NCBI RefSeq assembly: GCF_014841215.1
Contig: NZ_JACYTR010000008.1
Location: forward strand, 110,658 to 174,657
DNA: 64,000 bases
From: Pseudomarimonas arenosa
GTDB lineage: Bacteria > Pseudomonadota > Gammaproteobacteria > Xanthomonadales > Xanthomonadaceae
Direction: 5' to 3'
A model generated the notes under the pieces. It saw only the letters and a list, made by a program, of their open reading frames with translations. It made no database searches and was not told the DNA's origin. Numbering within the stretch: position 1 is the stretch's first letter; every line of letters begins with the position of its first letter. The position numbers and the translations under genes are program-made. Of the stretch, positions 1-10,085 are shown piece after piece.

Positions 1-1071
1 GTCGCCGTCATCACGCGCCATGATGCCCTTGCCCTGCAAGAGCCGCGCGCATTGTGCATCCAGTTCGGCGGAGGATTCCTTCGTCCAGGGCCCGCGCGTC
101 CATTCGATTTTCAGCGCCTGCCGTCCTTTCAGCGCCGACCAGGTATCCACGGCCAGAACCGCCACCCCTGGCGCAAGATTGGCCGTGATCGGCTCGCCCG
201 CCTTCGGCCCTTCGATGGCAAATACTTGCTGCACCCCAGGAATCTTCAAGGTCTCCGTGGCGTCGAACGACTGCAGTTCGCCGTCGAAATGCGGGCAGCG
301 AGCGATGACGGCGGTAAGGGCGCCGGATGGGTAAACGTCGATGCCATACTGGGCGCGACCGGTGACGATCTCCTCGGCATCGACCACGCGCTTTGGCTTG
401 CCCAAGATATGCCAGGTAGCCGGATCTTTGAGTTCTACCTCGCCTTCGGGGGCAGGAAGCGTGGCGGCGACGCTCGTCAGCTCGCCATAGCTCAATCTGC
501 TGCCATCTGGATGCAGCACGTAGCCCGGCTCGGTACGCAACTGTTTGAGTTCGACATTCCACTGTTTGGCTGCCGCCTGCAAGAGCAGATGACGTGCCTT
601 GGCACCGACTTGACGCAGATCTGCCCAGGCGTTCGGGATGCTGGTGCTGCCGCCCGCACCCTGGGGGCCAAAACGCCACTTCAATCCTGGCGAGGCGTCC
701 GTCTTGTCGAGTCCAAGATGCAGTTGTCTGACCTCGACTTTGGACCAATCGGCATCCAGTTCCTCGGCAATGATCATCGGTAAGGAGGTCTTGACGCCTT
801 GCCCGATCTCCGGGCAACGGGCACCGATGGTGGTTCGGCCGTCGCGCTCGATGCGAATGAACAGGCCGATGATGGTAGGAGGAGGAACCGCCGCCACCGC
901 TCGTAGAGCAGTCAGTGGAACTGCAGCGGAGAGCAGCAGTGCACCGCTTGCGCTGAGCGACACGTTAAGAAAGCCGCGACGCGATACTCGCCATTGTTCG
1001 TCAGTCGAGAGACTGTGTTCGGAGGGCGCATGCTCGGCCAGACCCCACTCATCACGATGCCAGGCAGTCAT
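1..1071 (-). CDS. Molybdopterin-binding subunit of a xanthine-oxidase-family hydroxylase (IorB type), partial
   Basis: The gene starts at an ATG at 1071-1069 and runs off the window start, so only about 357 N-terminal residues are seen. The protein begins [11 protein letters not shown] and carries a twin-arginine signal around residues 29-36 (SRRGFLNV) followed by a hydrophobic stretch, so export by Tat in complex with the small subunit is likely. The visible part ([58 protein letters not shown]) is typical of the large molybdopterin-cytosine-dinucleotide subunit of isoquinoline 1-oxidoreductase and related periplasmic aldehyde oxidoreductases. The start overlaps the stop of the 2Fe-2S subunit by 4 bases (ATGA), which indicates coupled translation. 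The substrate cannot be told from sequence. The family call is firm; the substrate is open. Confidence 0.9.
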   Translation of the reverse strand, partial: MTAWHRDEWGLAEHAPSEHSLSTDEQWRVSRRGFLNVSLSASGALLLSAAVPLTALRAVAAVPPPTIIGLFIRIERDGRTTIGARCPEIGQGVKTSLPMIIAEELDADWSKVEVRQLHLGLDKTDASPGLKWRFGPQGAGGSTSIPNAWADLRQVGAKARHLLLQAAAKQWNVELKQLRTEPGYVLHPDGSRLSYGELTSVAATLPAPEGEVELKDPATWHILGKPKRVVDAEEIVTGRAQYGIDVYPSGALTAVIARCPHFDGELQSFDATETLKIPGVQQVFAIEGPKAGEPITANLAPGVAVLAVDTWSALKGRQALKIEWTRGPWTKESSAELDAQCARLLQGKGIMARDDGD

Positions 1072-1535
1072 GACCGCGCCTCCTCGGCGAGCAGGATCGC
1101 GGCTCGATGAATGGCCTTGCGAATGCGCGGGTAGGTGCCGCAGCGGCAAAGATTGGTCAGGCTGGCAATGTCTTCATCGCTGGGCGTGGGTACACGCTTG
1201 AGCAGGTCCACTGCTGCCATGATCTGACCGGCCTGACAATAGCCGCATTGCGCCACATCTTCTTCGATCCACGCCCGCTGTACCGCATGCAAGCGTTGTG
1301 TGGCCAGCCCTTCAATCGTAGTGATCGATTTGCCTTCCACTGCACTGAGAGGCAGTACGCAGCTGCGCGCGGCCTTGCCATCGACATGCACGGTACAGGC
1401 GCCGCATTGTGCGATGCCGCAGCCAAACTTGCTGCCGGTGAGCCGAGCATGATCACGCAGATACCAGAGCAAGGGCATGCTGGCATCGCCAGAGAATTCG
1501 GATGACTGACCGTTAAGGGTGAATCTCACCGGCAT
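1068..1535 (-). CDS. 2Fe-2S subunit of a xanthine-oxidase-family hydroxylase (IorA type)
   Basis: This 155-residue protein carries two [2Fe-2S] clusters and passes electrons from the Mo centre of the partner subunit. The N-terminal plant-type ferredoxin cysteines are C39, C44, C47 and C59 ([17 protein letters not shown]). The second, all-helical domain has C97, C100, C130 and C132 ([26 protein letters not shown]). Length and spacing match isoquinoline 1-oxidoreductase alpha subunits. The start at 1535 ([10 protein letters not shown]) is chosen over longer upstream options because an AGGAG lies about 8 bases upstream and the ferredoxin fold begins directly. It is first in a two-gene operon with the molybdopterin subunit. 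Confidence 0.93.
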   Translation of the reverse strand: MPVRFTLNGQSSEFSGDASMPLLWYLRDHARLTGSKFGCGIAQCGACTVHVDGKAARSCVLPLSAVEGKSITTIEGLATQRLHAVQRAWIEEDVAQCGYCQAGQIMAAVDLLKRVPTPSDEDIASLTNLCRCGTYPRIRKAIHRAAILLAEEARS

Positions 1536-1768
1536 GGCGCACGCTCCTGGTCCAGGCGACTTTGGCACTGTAAACCGATCTGTCTGAGATGTCAGGGCGA
1601 CAGCGGCGAACCGAGATGGTAGAGCGGTGGAATGGCGGCTCGCAGCCATGGTGCTCGAAAGCCCGCCTCACCCCACGGAAGAGGGGCTCGCTCGCTTCGG
1701 CTTCGAAGAGAGAAGCACCTGGGTAAGCCAGAGCGCTATGCTAGTGGCATCTCGACCAGGAGGCGCGC

Positions 1769-3298
1769 ATGTCCCGCAGCGAGATGTTTGATGCGATTAC
1801 GCGTGATGACGTGGCTAGGGTGGCCGAGCTTGCCTATCAGAACGTGCATAACGCGGCGCAGGCCGATCGTGAAACCGGGCGTACCGCCCTGCACGAGGCA
1901 GCGGCACAGGGGCGATGCGCCGTCTTGGCTGAACTGATGCGTTATGTGCTGAGCCACACCGGCAAGGACAACAGCGGCGACACCGTGCTGAGCCTAGCCT
2001 TGCGTGGTGGGCACTTTGACTGCGTCGAGCTGGTGCTAGCGCGCACGCAGCAGCTGTGGCCGGATGACCGCAATGCGGTGATGGCCTTGATCGAAGGCGG
2101 TCACGATCGGGCGGATATCGCCCTGGCCCTGTATGAACGCGGTGCGCGGCTGGTGCAGCCTGATGGTCGTGTGCCGGCCCTGGAAGCGGCGGATGCGCGT
2201 GGACTCAAGGGCATCGTCGAGGTGATCCGCGCCCGCATGCATGGCGAGGATGACCTGGTCGGCGCAGTCGAGGCAGACGATGTCGGTGCGATTGGCAGGC
2301 TGCTGGATTCACAGCGCGCCAAGATCCATGAAGTGGATGGTGAGGGCTGGCCCATTCTGGCCCGTGCCATTGCTGCCAGAGCCCAGCGCGCCATTGACTT
2401 CTTGCTCGAGCGTGGGGCGTCGCCCGATGCCTGGCTGCCCGATCGACGCGATCTGACCTCGCTGGCGCTTACGACAGGGATCGACACAGCACGCTATTGG
2501 GTGGCGCACAGCAATCGGCATAGCTGCGCGCGCAATGTGCCGGTGGAGTTGCATCGAGCCTGTCATGTCAGCGATCTGTCGGCACAAGCCGAAGCGAAAC
2601 TGATCGACGTGTATGGTGTCTCACGCCAGCAGCTGCTTCAGGCCGCGGCCTGGGGTGGCAATCTTGTTCTGGTGAAACGACTGCTAAATCAGGGCGTGCA
2701 ACCGCAGAGCGTGGCGCCCGCTGTGTTGCGGGCTGATTCTGAACTGCTTGATGCGTTGGTGAAGCAGGGGGCGGCGGTGAATGCCAGCGGACGCGATGGA
2801 CTGCCGGTCCTGCATCTGTTGGCACTGGCTGAATCCGAGTCTGATGCAATCGCCATCGCACCGAGGTTGGCAGAGCTGGGCGCCGACCTCACCGCTCGCC
2901 ATCGTGTTCACGGCGATGCCATCGACTTTGCCAAACGACTCGGCCGGGTGCAGCTCGCCGAGCGGCTGCGATTGCTCAGTGATGTGGCCAGGTGCCGCTG
3001 GCAACGCGAAGCACGCCAACGCGGCATCGTTCGCATTCGCTTCTATTACGACAAGGCCGATGGGGTGTGCTTCGCACCCAATAATCCGGATGCGCCGTTG
3101 GAAGTCGGCGGGGATTACGACGGTGCCTACCCGACCTCGGCCTCGAGTGGTCTGATGCAGATTGAAGGCAGCGGCCTGATCAATCGATTGAGCCCAGGAC
3201 AGCGCAAGGTCATCGAGAAGCTGGCTCGTGGTGAGGATTTTGGCATCGATGAAGTCCTTGCAACGGTGACGGAACGGCAGGTGGAGTATCGAAAGTAG
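1769..3298 (+). CDS. Ankyrin-repeat protein
   Basis: This 509-residue protein has no signal peptide. A perfect AGGAGG lies 5 bases before the ATG. Ankyrin-type units are visible along residues 1-395, for example TGRTALHEAAAQGRCAVLAELM, DNSGDTVLSLALRGGHFDCVELVL and GEGWPILARAIAARAQRAIDFLLERGA. Others are NLVLVKRLLNQGVQP and DGLPVLHLLA. The last 100 or so residues are not ankyrin-like (RIRFYYDKADGVCFAPNNPD, LSPGQRKVIEKLARGEDFGIDEV) and may form a separate small domain. Ankyrin arrays mediate protein-protein contacts; no partner is suggested by the neighbours, which point the other way on both sides. The exact function is unknown. Confidence 0.85.
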   Translation: MSRSEMFDAITRDDVARVAELAYQNVHNAAQADRETGRTALHEAAAQGRCAVLAELMRYVLSHTGKDNSGDTVLSLALRGGHFDCVELVLARTQQLWPDDRNAVMALIEGGHDRADIALALYERGARLVQPDGRVPALEAADARGLKGIVEVIRARMHGEDDLVGAVEADDVGAIGRLLDSQRAKIHEVDGEGWPILARAIAARAQRAIDFLLERGASPDAWLPDRRDLTSLALTTGIDTARYWVAHSNRHSCARNVPVELHRACHVSDLSAQAEAKLIDVYGVSRQQLLQAAAWGGNLVLVKRLLNQGVQPQSVAPAVLRADSELLDALVKQGAAVNASGRDGLPVLHLLALAESESDAIAIAPRLAELGADLTARHRVHGDAIDFAKRLGRVQLAERLRLLSDVARCRWQREARQRGIVRIRFYYDKADGVCFAPNNPDAPLEVGGDYDGAYPTSASSGLMQIEGSGLINRLSPGQRKVIEKLARGEDFGIDEVLATVTERQVEYRK

Positions 3299-3310
3299 GT
3301 TCGGTCGTGG

Positions 3311-3329
3311 GGTGGGTCTGTCACCCACC
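3311..3329 (+). terminator. Hairpin after the ankyrin gene
   Basis: A 7-bp perfect stem GGTGGGT / ACCCACC with a 5-base loop lies 13 bases after the ankyrin stop. TCGTG and CACGA just outside could extend it. No T-run follows, so intrinsic termination is only probable. Confidence 0.4.
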
Positions 3330-3432
3330 AGCACACGATCTGAAGCTGCTGGAACATTGAAGCCCGCAACGGTGGGCGTCACGCCCCTATATCAAGGTGT
3401 GATGTCTTCTACACATACCATCCACCGAACAC

Positions 3433-6400
3433 CTACTTGCCGGCTTCCTTGACCACCAGCCGCTCAAACTCCCGCGGCCCGATACTGCGGATGTCGGGGC
3501 GGTACATGTCTTCGGCGATCGGTGGCGGTACGACATAGTCGCCTGGCGATACCGCACGGGCCAGGTAGAACAGCTTGGCTTGCTGGCCCTGGTAGAGCTT
3601 CACCGCAGCGCTGAAGCGGTCGTCGCGGTACTCCTCGTAAAGCTTTTCCGCCGCCCAGTAGCGCTCGCTCATTGAGGTGCCGTCGATAGTGAGCTCGTTC
3701 AAGGTTCCGCGATCGCCCAGACCGAGATTCTCGATCTCGAGCCCGCCGGGTACGCGATCGGTAATGATGGCGTCGGGCACGTTTTCATTCGACTCAACAC
3801 TGAGTTGAACCAGCAAGGTGTCGCCCTCGCGCAGCGGCTCGCCCTGGTAGCGACTGCCGTCCATGCGGAACCAACTGCGTCGTATGCGCAAGCCGCTGTC
3901 TTTTGGTTCAGGAGCAAGTCGACGGAATACCAGGGCGTCCTGCATCAGCCAGCTGCCGCTCGGGCCACTGAAGTCGAGCTGCACTGGATTGCGCAGATCG
4001 TTGGCCTTCAGGTGTCGGGCAAACAGGCTGCTGTGGATGGGCTGGCTGGCGCTGCCTTCCTTCAGGCTGGCCTCGACTGCGGGCAGGTCCTGCTTCAGCA
4101 GGGCAATGCCCAGGCGGAACACGGCCAGTTGATCCTGAGTGCTGAGCCAGCCACCGCGCGAGCTCATGGCCTGCAATTCTTCGGACACGAACTTCATTCG
4201 CTCGGCGAGTTCGCCCAGTGGAACCTCGTGCTGAGTAGCCAGGGCCAGCATCAGGGCATGATCGCGCAGGGTCGAACCGTAGTCGCCCAGGTAGTTCGGA
4301 CGTTGATCCTCCTTGGCCAAGGCTTCGGCAAAGGCTTGTTCCGCGCGCTGGCTGTCGCCCTGTAGCTGCAGGGCGAGGCCCAGCTGCAGCAAGGGCAGGG
4401 CAGTGAGTGAAGCCTGCCGTTCGTGATCCCAGAGACTGCGCAATGTGCCCAGTGGAGCGCGGTTCTGGGTTGCCAGTACGTAGCCGGCGTGTGCCAGCGA
4501 GGCAAAGCGCAGATGGCCAGAATTCTCATAGGCCCAGAAGCCGTCACCACCGCTGAGCAGATCGTCGGTGAGGCGCTGCAGACTCTTGTCGAGCATGGCC
4601 TGCGATACTTCGAATCCTTGTTCCCTGGCGGCCAGCAACAGCTCGGCCACGTAGGCGGTCATCTGTGGATTGGCATAGGCATCTCCGGGCCAATAGCCGA
4701 AGTTGCCGTCGGCCAGCTGCATGGCGGCGATTCGATCGAGACCGGCCCTGACGCGCAGACGGCGCTCATCTTCGGTCAGATCGTCCAGTCCGAAGCGTGC
4801 GCGGGTTTCGGCGCTGGCCAATACCAATGGCCAGAGCCGGCTGCTGGTTTGTTCGATGCAGCCATGCGGATAGCCGATCAGCCCCTTCGCCGCCGCGGTC
4901 AAGGGCAGCGGCGGTTGGCTGCTGAGGGTCAGATTGAGTGCGGCAATGTCGTCGCGGCCCACGCCGGGCCAGCCCTGACCAAGGCTGATCTGCGTCGGGC
5001 CGCTGAGCTGGCGTGCCTGCGATAGCCGCTCACCCGGCCAGGCCGAGCGCAGGCGAAACTCGGCGCGTTGCGACCAGTCGATCTGATCGCCCTTGGCGCT
5101 GACCCGGAAGCCAAGCAGATTTTCGCCGTCGCTAGCCCTGCCGGCCTGCAGGCGCATCTTGAGCGTCTTCCGTTCGCCGCCGTTCAAGGTGAACGACTGC
5201 CTGGCACTGCCACCGAGCAGACTCAGCGCATCATCGAGCTCAATCGACAGCGCGAAGGATTGTGTCTGCTCGAGTGTGTTGTGTAGATCGATGGTGAGCT
5301 GGGCGGTGTCGCCCGGCGCCATCACCCGTGGAGAGCTGACCTCCACGACCAGCGGTGCCCGCACCTTGGTTTCGTTGCTGGCCTTGCCGTAGTGGTCGGT
5401 GGAGTAGGCCAAGGCGCTGATGCGCAGGGCGCCGTTGAATTCAGGCGCAGCAAACTCGAGTCTGGCCTTGCCTTCGGCATCGAAGGCCACGGCATCGAGA
5501 ATTACTTCGGCAGTCTTGGTTCGCGAGGTTGGTCGCCGCGCTTGCGGCAGGCCGGAGAAGGCAGCGTCACCGCCGTAGCGCAGCCGTGCGCGCGAACCAC
5601 CGAGACGCTCGATCAGCTTGCCGTAAAGATCACGTCCGTCCACACCCAGGGCGCGCGGCGCGAAGAAATAGCTGGCCGCATCGGGCACTTCATAGCCGGT
5701 CAATGCCAGTACACCCAGATCCACCGCTTTTAGCTGTACCTGCGCTTGCTTGCCGGCCAGCGCCGGAGCCGACACCTCAACATTGATAGGCGCGCCAGGA
5801 CGCACCACGTCGATCTCGCTGATCGACAAGGCCACGTCTCGATCACGTCGTTCCATCGGCACATGGACCACGCCGATCGCACGCGGCGGGCTCTGCATGT
5901 CCGCAGTACCGACCGGCCGGAACATCAGCGCCGTGAGATAGACGTCATGACGCTCCCACTCGTTCGATACCGGCAGCTGAATCTCCAGACCTTCACGGGC
6001 CTGGAATGGCTCGGCAGAGAGCAGGCTGTCGGTTTCCACCAGCAGCACGCCGGGGCCATCGTAGGGTGGGTTCAACGTGACGGTGAGCGTTTCACCTGCA
6101 CGATAGGCGCTGCGATCGAGCTGCAGGCGCACCTTGTCCGGGCGCGGCTCCTGCTCATTGTCACTGCCATTCCAGCGCCAGCCGACCTGCACCGGCAGGG
6201 TCAGGGTCTGCTGGGTGGTGGGATTGGACACCCGCACCTCGTACTCGCCCCAGGCCAGTCGGAACTGCGTGTGCAATGGGCGATCGGCGCTGAGTTGCAG
6301 TTCGCGCTGCTCGACCTCCTCCTCGCGCAGACTCCAATCGGCCCGCCAGCCGCCACTGGGGTTCCAGCGCCAGTGGTAGTCGCGGTGTTTGCGTACCAGG

Positions 6401-8373
6401 GTTACCGACAGCGAGCCGGCCTGCAGTTGACCGGCAGCGTCGCTGAGCAGGAATTCGAATCCAGCATCGCTATTGACGTCGGCACCTTCCTGGTAGTCGA
6501 ACATCGGGCGAACACCGATCAACACGTCGTGCGGCAGCAGGTTGCGAACCAGTGAGCGGCGAATCGCGCGACCACCCGACTCAAACAGGCTGGCCGCCAC
6601 CCGCACTTCAACCGCGTGAGCGGTGGCCTTGCTGTCATCGATCAGACCGAGTGTGGCCTGGTACTTTCCCTGCTCGTCCAGGTGTGCATCCAGCGCCGCC
6701 TGTGGCTCCTTGGGCAGAGGTGCCTCCGGCGAGGCATAGAAGAAATCCTTGCGCGAGCTGATCGGATGCACGGCCGGACGGTAGATCAGATCGGCGGTGA
6801 TACGCTGTCCTGCGGCTGGGGCGCCGTACAGGAATGCGCCATCGAACTCGACGTTAAGGTCGGTGCCCGGCTTGAGCGGCGCATCGGGGGCGTTGAGAGC
6901 GAGCTTCATCCGCTCGGGCAGGAATTCCTCAACTCGGAAGTCCCAGCGTCCCAGTACTTGCTTGCCCTTGGCATCCGCTTGAATCACCAGTTGCCAGCGC
7001 CCGGTGGCGGCATCCTCGGCCACCGGCGCCTGCAGTCGGTAGGCGCCGAGCGCTGCAGGTTCCAGCACCCGCGCTGACAGGCTGCGGCCATCGGGCTGCC
7101 GCAGTTGCGCGAACACCGGCGGCGCCGGCTCTGGCAATCGCCCATCGAAGTCGCGCAGCAGGATGGAAACATCCAGGGTTTCGCCCGGTCGATACAGGTC
7201 GCGTCCCGACCAGATGAACGCATCCAGCGCCGTTTGCGGCCGCCCGCCGACAGAAAAATCAGACAGATCCAAGGCCGGCTGACGCATCGACAGCAGGCTG
7301 ATCTCGTCGCCCGCGCGTGCTATCAGCACCTGGTCGGGCGTGGCCGGCAGATCGAATGTGGCATTGCCGGCGCCATCGGTTTCCGCGCTGCCCAGCAGGG
7401 CGCCCTTGGCATCGAGCAGTTCCAAGGCCACGCCGGCGCGGGCGCGACCGCTGCCGAGTGAGGCCACGTGCACCCACTGTGAGCGTGGGTAGGTACGCAC
7501 GTGCAAACCGAGATCGGTCACCGTGAAGTGAGTGGCCTCGTAGCGGCCGTCGAAGCTGCCGGGCTGCCGCATCACGGCAAAATACAGGCCGGGTTCGCGC
7601 AGTTCGGCCAGACTTTGTACGGGGATCTGATTGACCGTGCGCTCGTTTTCTGGCGCTTCCAGGGCGAAACGATTGGCGTAGACCGACTCAGCCAGCTTGG
7701 CGATCTCACGCAGTTCCCATTGGCTGCGCTGGCCGTTGCTGCGCCAGCGTTCAAAGAACTGCGAGTAGCGCTGTGGCGGTACGCGAAAGAACTCCAGATC
7801 CGCTTCGCTGGCATTCACCGATACCACCGGTAGCCCGGCCTGGTCGCCAGCCCGAAGCACGCTGCCCTTGCTGGCAAAGACCAGCAGCGGTGGCAGGTTG
7901 CCCGAGTGCACCTCTTTCAGCAGCTTGGCGCCGAGGGTGGTACCGTCGGCGGCCGCCAGTTCGCCGCTCAAACTCAAGGTGTAGCTGCGGTTGGCTGCGA
8001 CGAACGGAAAGCGCAGCAGATTCTCGTTGCTGTCATAGATCCAGGCGCCCTGGGGCCGTTTGCCGCTGGCGTCCTTGACATCGATGCGTTGATCGAACGG
8101 TTGGTTGCCGGCCAGCGGTCGATCGAACTTAAGCACCAACTCCGGATGCCCTTCCTGGCTGCGGCTGCCGGCGGCCAACAGGGTGAGATGCTCGGCCAAG
8201 GGCTGCTTGGGCGCCTCGATCGCCAGGGGGTCAGGCTCGGTCACCGTGCTGGGCGATGGGGCTGGCGGCTGACAGGCGAGCAACAGAGCGCACAGCGCGC
8301 TGATCAGAAGGCAGGTGCAGCACCTTCGGACGGTTGATTTCAGACCGGCTCGTCCCAGAATCCTTGCGTGCAT
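3433..8373 (-). CDS. Bacterial alpha-2-macroglobulin lipoprotein (YfhM type)
   Basis: The 1646-residue protein starts MHARILGRAG, preceded by GGGGAG about 8 bases upstream. A lipoprotein signal ends in LLAC (about residues 31-34), so it is probably anchored by lipid in the envelope. Its length and order match E. coli YfhM: N-terminal macroglobulin-like domains, then the bait region, then the thioester domain. The thioester motif is intact at C1172-I-E1174-Q1175 (YPHGCIEQTSSRLWPL). The C-terminus holds the complement-like receptor-binding part. Family knowledge: these proteins trap attacking proteases through the thioester and are often encoded beside pbpC (PBP1c). No pbpC is adjacent here; the next gene is a divergent photolyase. 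No frame disruption is seen. Confidence 0.95.
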   Translation of the reverse strand: MHARILGRAGLKSTVRRCCTCLLISALCALLLACQPPAPSPSTVTEPDPLAIEAPKQPLAEHLTLLAAGSRSQEGHPELVLKFDRPLAGNQPFDQRIDVKDASGKRPQGAWIYDSNENLLRFPFVAANRSYTLSLSGELAAADGTTLGAKLLKEVHSGNLPPLLVFASKGSVLRAGDQAGLPVVSVNASEADLEFFRVPPQRYSQFFERWRSNGQRSQWELREIAKLAESVYANRFALEAPENERTVNQIPVQSLAELREPGLYFAVMRQPGSFDGRYEATHFTVTDLGLHVRTYPRSQWVHVASLGSGRARAGVALELLDAKGALLGSAETDGAGNATFDLPATPDQVLIARAGDEISLLSMRQPALDLSDFSVGGRPQTALDAFIWSGRDLYRPGETLDVSILLRDFDGRLPEPAPPVFAQLRQPDGRSLSARVLEPAALGAYRLQAPVAEDAATGRWQLVIQADAKGKQVLGRWDFRVEEFLPERMKLALNAPDAPLKPGTDLNVEFDGAFLYGAPAAGQRITADLIYRPAVHPISSRKDFFYASPEAPLPKEPQAALDAHLDEQGKYQATLGLIDDSKATAHAVEVRVAASLFESGGRAIRRSLVRNLLPHDVLIGVRPMFDYQEGADVNSDAGFEFLLSDAAGQLQAGSLSVTLVRKHRDYHWRWNPSGGWRADWSLREEEVEQRELQLSADRPLHTQFRLAWGEYEVRVSNPTTQQTLTLPVQVGWRWNGSDNEQEPRPDKVRLQLDRSAYRAGETLTVTLNPPYDGPGVLLVETDSLLSAEPFQAREGLEIQLPVSNEWERHDVYLTALMFRPVGTADMQSPPRAIGVVHVPMERRDRDVALSISEIDVVRPGAPINVEVSAPALAGKQAQVQLKAVDLGVLALTGYEVPDAASYFFAPRALGVDGRDLYGKLIERLGGSRARLRYGGDAAFSGLPQARRPTSRTKTAEVILDAVAFDAEGKARLEFAAPEFNGALRISALAYSTDHYGKASNETKVRAPLVVEVSSPRVMAPGDTAQLTIDLHNTLEQTQSFALSIELDDALSLLGGSARQSFTLNGGERKTLKMRLQAGRASDGENLLGFRVSAKGDQIDWSQRAEFRLRSAWPGERLSQARQLSGPTQISLGQGWPGVGRDDIAALNLTLSSQPPLPLTAAAKGLIGYPHGCIEQTSSRLWPLVLASAETRARFGLDDLTEDERRLRVRAGLDRIAAMQLADGNFGYWPGDAYANPQMTAYVAELLLAAREQGFEVSQAMLDKSLQRLTDDLLSGGDGFWAYENSGHLRFASLAHAGYVLATQNRAPLGTLRSLWDHERQASLTALPLLQLGLALQLQGDSQRAEQAFAEALAKEDQRPNYLGDYGSTLRDHALMLALATQHEVPLGELAERMKFVSEELQAMSSRGGWLSTQDQLAVFRLGIALLKQDLPAVEASLKEGSASQPIHSSLFARHLKANDLRNPVQLDFSGPSGSWLMQDALVFRRLAPEPKDSGLRIRRSWFRMDGSRYQGEPLREGDTLLVQLSVESNENVPDAIITDRVPGGLEIENLGLGDRGTLNELTIDGTSMSERYWAAEKLYEEYRDDRFSAAVKLYQGQQAKLFYLARAVSPGDYVVPPPIAEDMYRPDIRSIGPREFERLVVKEAGK

Positions 8374-8622
8374 CTGTCGCTCTCCCCATGGCTATGTCGC
8401 GCAAGCGGGTGGCCTGGGCGCACAGGGTGGTTGGCCGATCTTCCGGTCACCCTGCGAATAGCCCCGCGACCAAGGCTCGGCAGCGGCCATCAGTATAGGG
8501 TTGCCGCTCGACAATCACATGGCGCAATTCGGGCGAAATGTGGCTCTCGACATTTTATTGCGCGCAATCGGCTAGGGTGGGCGCCGACCGCCATCGCCAA
8601 TCCTCATTGCCAGCAGAACACC

Positions 8623-10032
8623 ATGACTCAACATGCCATCGTCTGGCTGCGCCGAGATCTGCGCCTGGGTGATCATCCGGCCCTGCAAGCGGCCCTCGAT
8701 GCAAGACTGTCGCCGCTGTTCGTGTACATCGACGATCCGGCAGGCGAGGGTGACTGGCCGCTGGGAGCGGCCTCCCGTGCCTGGCTGCGACGGTCCTTGC
8801 AGGCGCTTGATGGCGATTTGCGAAAGCGTGGCTCGGCGCTGCTCCTGCGCGCTGGCGACAGTCTGACCGAGCTGCGCAAGCTATGTGCCGAGTCGGGTGC
8901 CGCAAAGGTGCTGTGGAATCGTCGCTACGAGCCTGCGGTGCGCAAGCGTGACAGCGAGATCAAACAGACCTTGCTCGAGCAGGGCATCGACGCCAGAAGC
9001 TTCAACGGCAGCCTGCTGTTCGAGCCGTGGACGGTGCAGACCAAACAGGACGGCCCGTACCGCGTGTTCACTCCCTACTGGCGGCAACTCGAGGCGCGCT
9101 GGGACAGCCTGCCGCAGGCCGAACCCGCGCCCTCACGTTTGCCCGCCGCGCCCGCGTTTGCCTCGCTGCCATTGGACGACGTCGTGCCCGCGCCGCGGCC
9201 AGGCTGGGATGCAGGTTTCTTTCAGGCGTCGGCGCCAGGCGAGCAGGCTGCGTTGCAGCGCTGCCGAGAATTTCTGACCCGGGTCGGCAAGTACAAGGAG
9301 GGGCGCGATCTGCCGGCTGAGGACAACACTTCGCGACTCAGCGTGCACTTGGCCTTCGGCGAAATCTCGCCGCGGCAGATCATCGCCGTCGCCCACGAGC
9401 TTGGGCTCAGCTATCCAAGCTGCGCGGCCTTCTATCGTGAGCTTGGCTGGCGCGAGTTCTCCTATCACCTGATGTACCACTTCCCGCACAGCTGCGAGCA
9501 GGATCTGACCGAGCAGCTGCGTGCCATGATCTGGCTGCCGGCGAAACCCGATGTGTTGGCGGCCTGGCAGAACGGGCGCACTGGCATTCCCATCATCGAT
9601 GCCGCGATGCGCGAGCTGTGGCAGACCGGCATCATGCATAACCGTTGCCGCATGATTGTCGCCAGTCTGCTGACCAAGAATCTCGGCTACTACTGGCGAC
9701 ATGGTGCCGACTGGTTCTGGGATACGCTGATCGACGCTGATCTGGCCAACAACACCCAGGGCTGGCAATGGACAGCCGGTACCGGCGCCGACGCGGCGCC
9801 GTACTTCCGCGTGTTCAATCCTGTCTCACAAGGCCAGCGGTTTGATCCTGATGGCGCCTATATTCGCCGCTGGCTGCCGGAGCTGAAGTCGCTGGATAAG
9901 AAGGCCATCCATGCGCCATGGGAGTGCAACACCCACTTGAATGGCTACCCCGACAAGCCGATCGTCGATCTGAAGGCAAGCCGCGAGGCCGCACTTCAGC
10001 GCTACCAACACGCACGTCGCGAAACGCGTTGA
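8623..10032 (+). CDS. phrB: Deoxyribodipyrimidine photolyase (class I CPD)
   Basis: The 469-residue protein repairs cyclobutane pyrimidine dimers using light, with FADH- as catalyst and a folate or flavin antenna. The N-terminal photolyase domain begins HAIVWLRRDLRLGDHPAL. The FAD domain shows GRTGIPIIDAAMRELWQTG, MHNRCRMIVASLLTKNL, DWFWDTLIDADLANNTQGW and FRVFNPVSQGQRFDPDG. Length matches the family (about 470). The open frame continues upstream to 8368, but family alignment fixes the start at MTQHAIVWLR. No strong ribosome binding site is visible there. It is divergent from the macroglobulin gene and followed by a lipid acyltransferase after 53 bases. Confidence 0.95.
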   Translation: MTQHAIVWLRRDLRLGDHPALQAALDARLSPLFVYIDDPAGEGDWPLGAASRAWLRRSLQALDGDLRKRGSALLLRAGDSLTELRKLCAESGAAKVLWNRRYEPAVRKRDSEIKQTLLEQGIDARSFNGSLLFEPWTVQTKQDGPYRVFTPYWRQLEARWDSLPQAEPAPSRLPAAPAFASLPLDDVVPAPRPGWDAGFFQASAPGEQAALQRCREFLTRVGKYKEGRDLPAEDNTSRLSVHLAFGEISPRQIIAVAHELGLSYPSCAAFYRELGWREFSYHLMYHFPHSCEQDLTEQLRAMIWLPAKPDVLAAWQNGRTGIPIIDAAMRELWQTGIMHNRCRMIVASLLTKNLGYYWRHGADWFWDTLIDADLANNTQGWQWTAGTGADAAPYFRVFNPVSQGQRFDPDGAYIRRWLPELKSLDKKAIHAPWECNTHLNGYPDKPIVDLKASREAALQRYQHARRETR

Positions 10033-10085
10033 CCTGCCGCCGCTCAGGCTCGACCATGGTGGCCTGACCGAGCCGGGGGCGGCTG

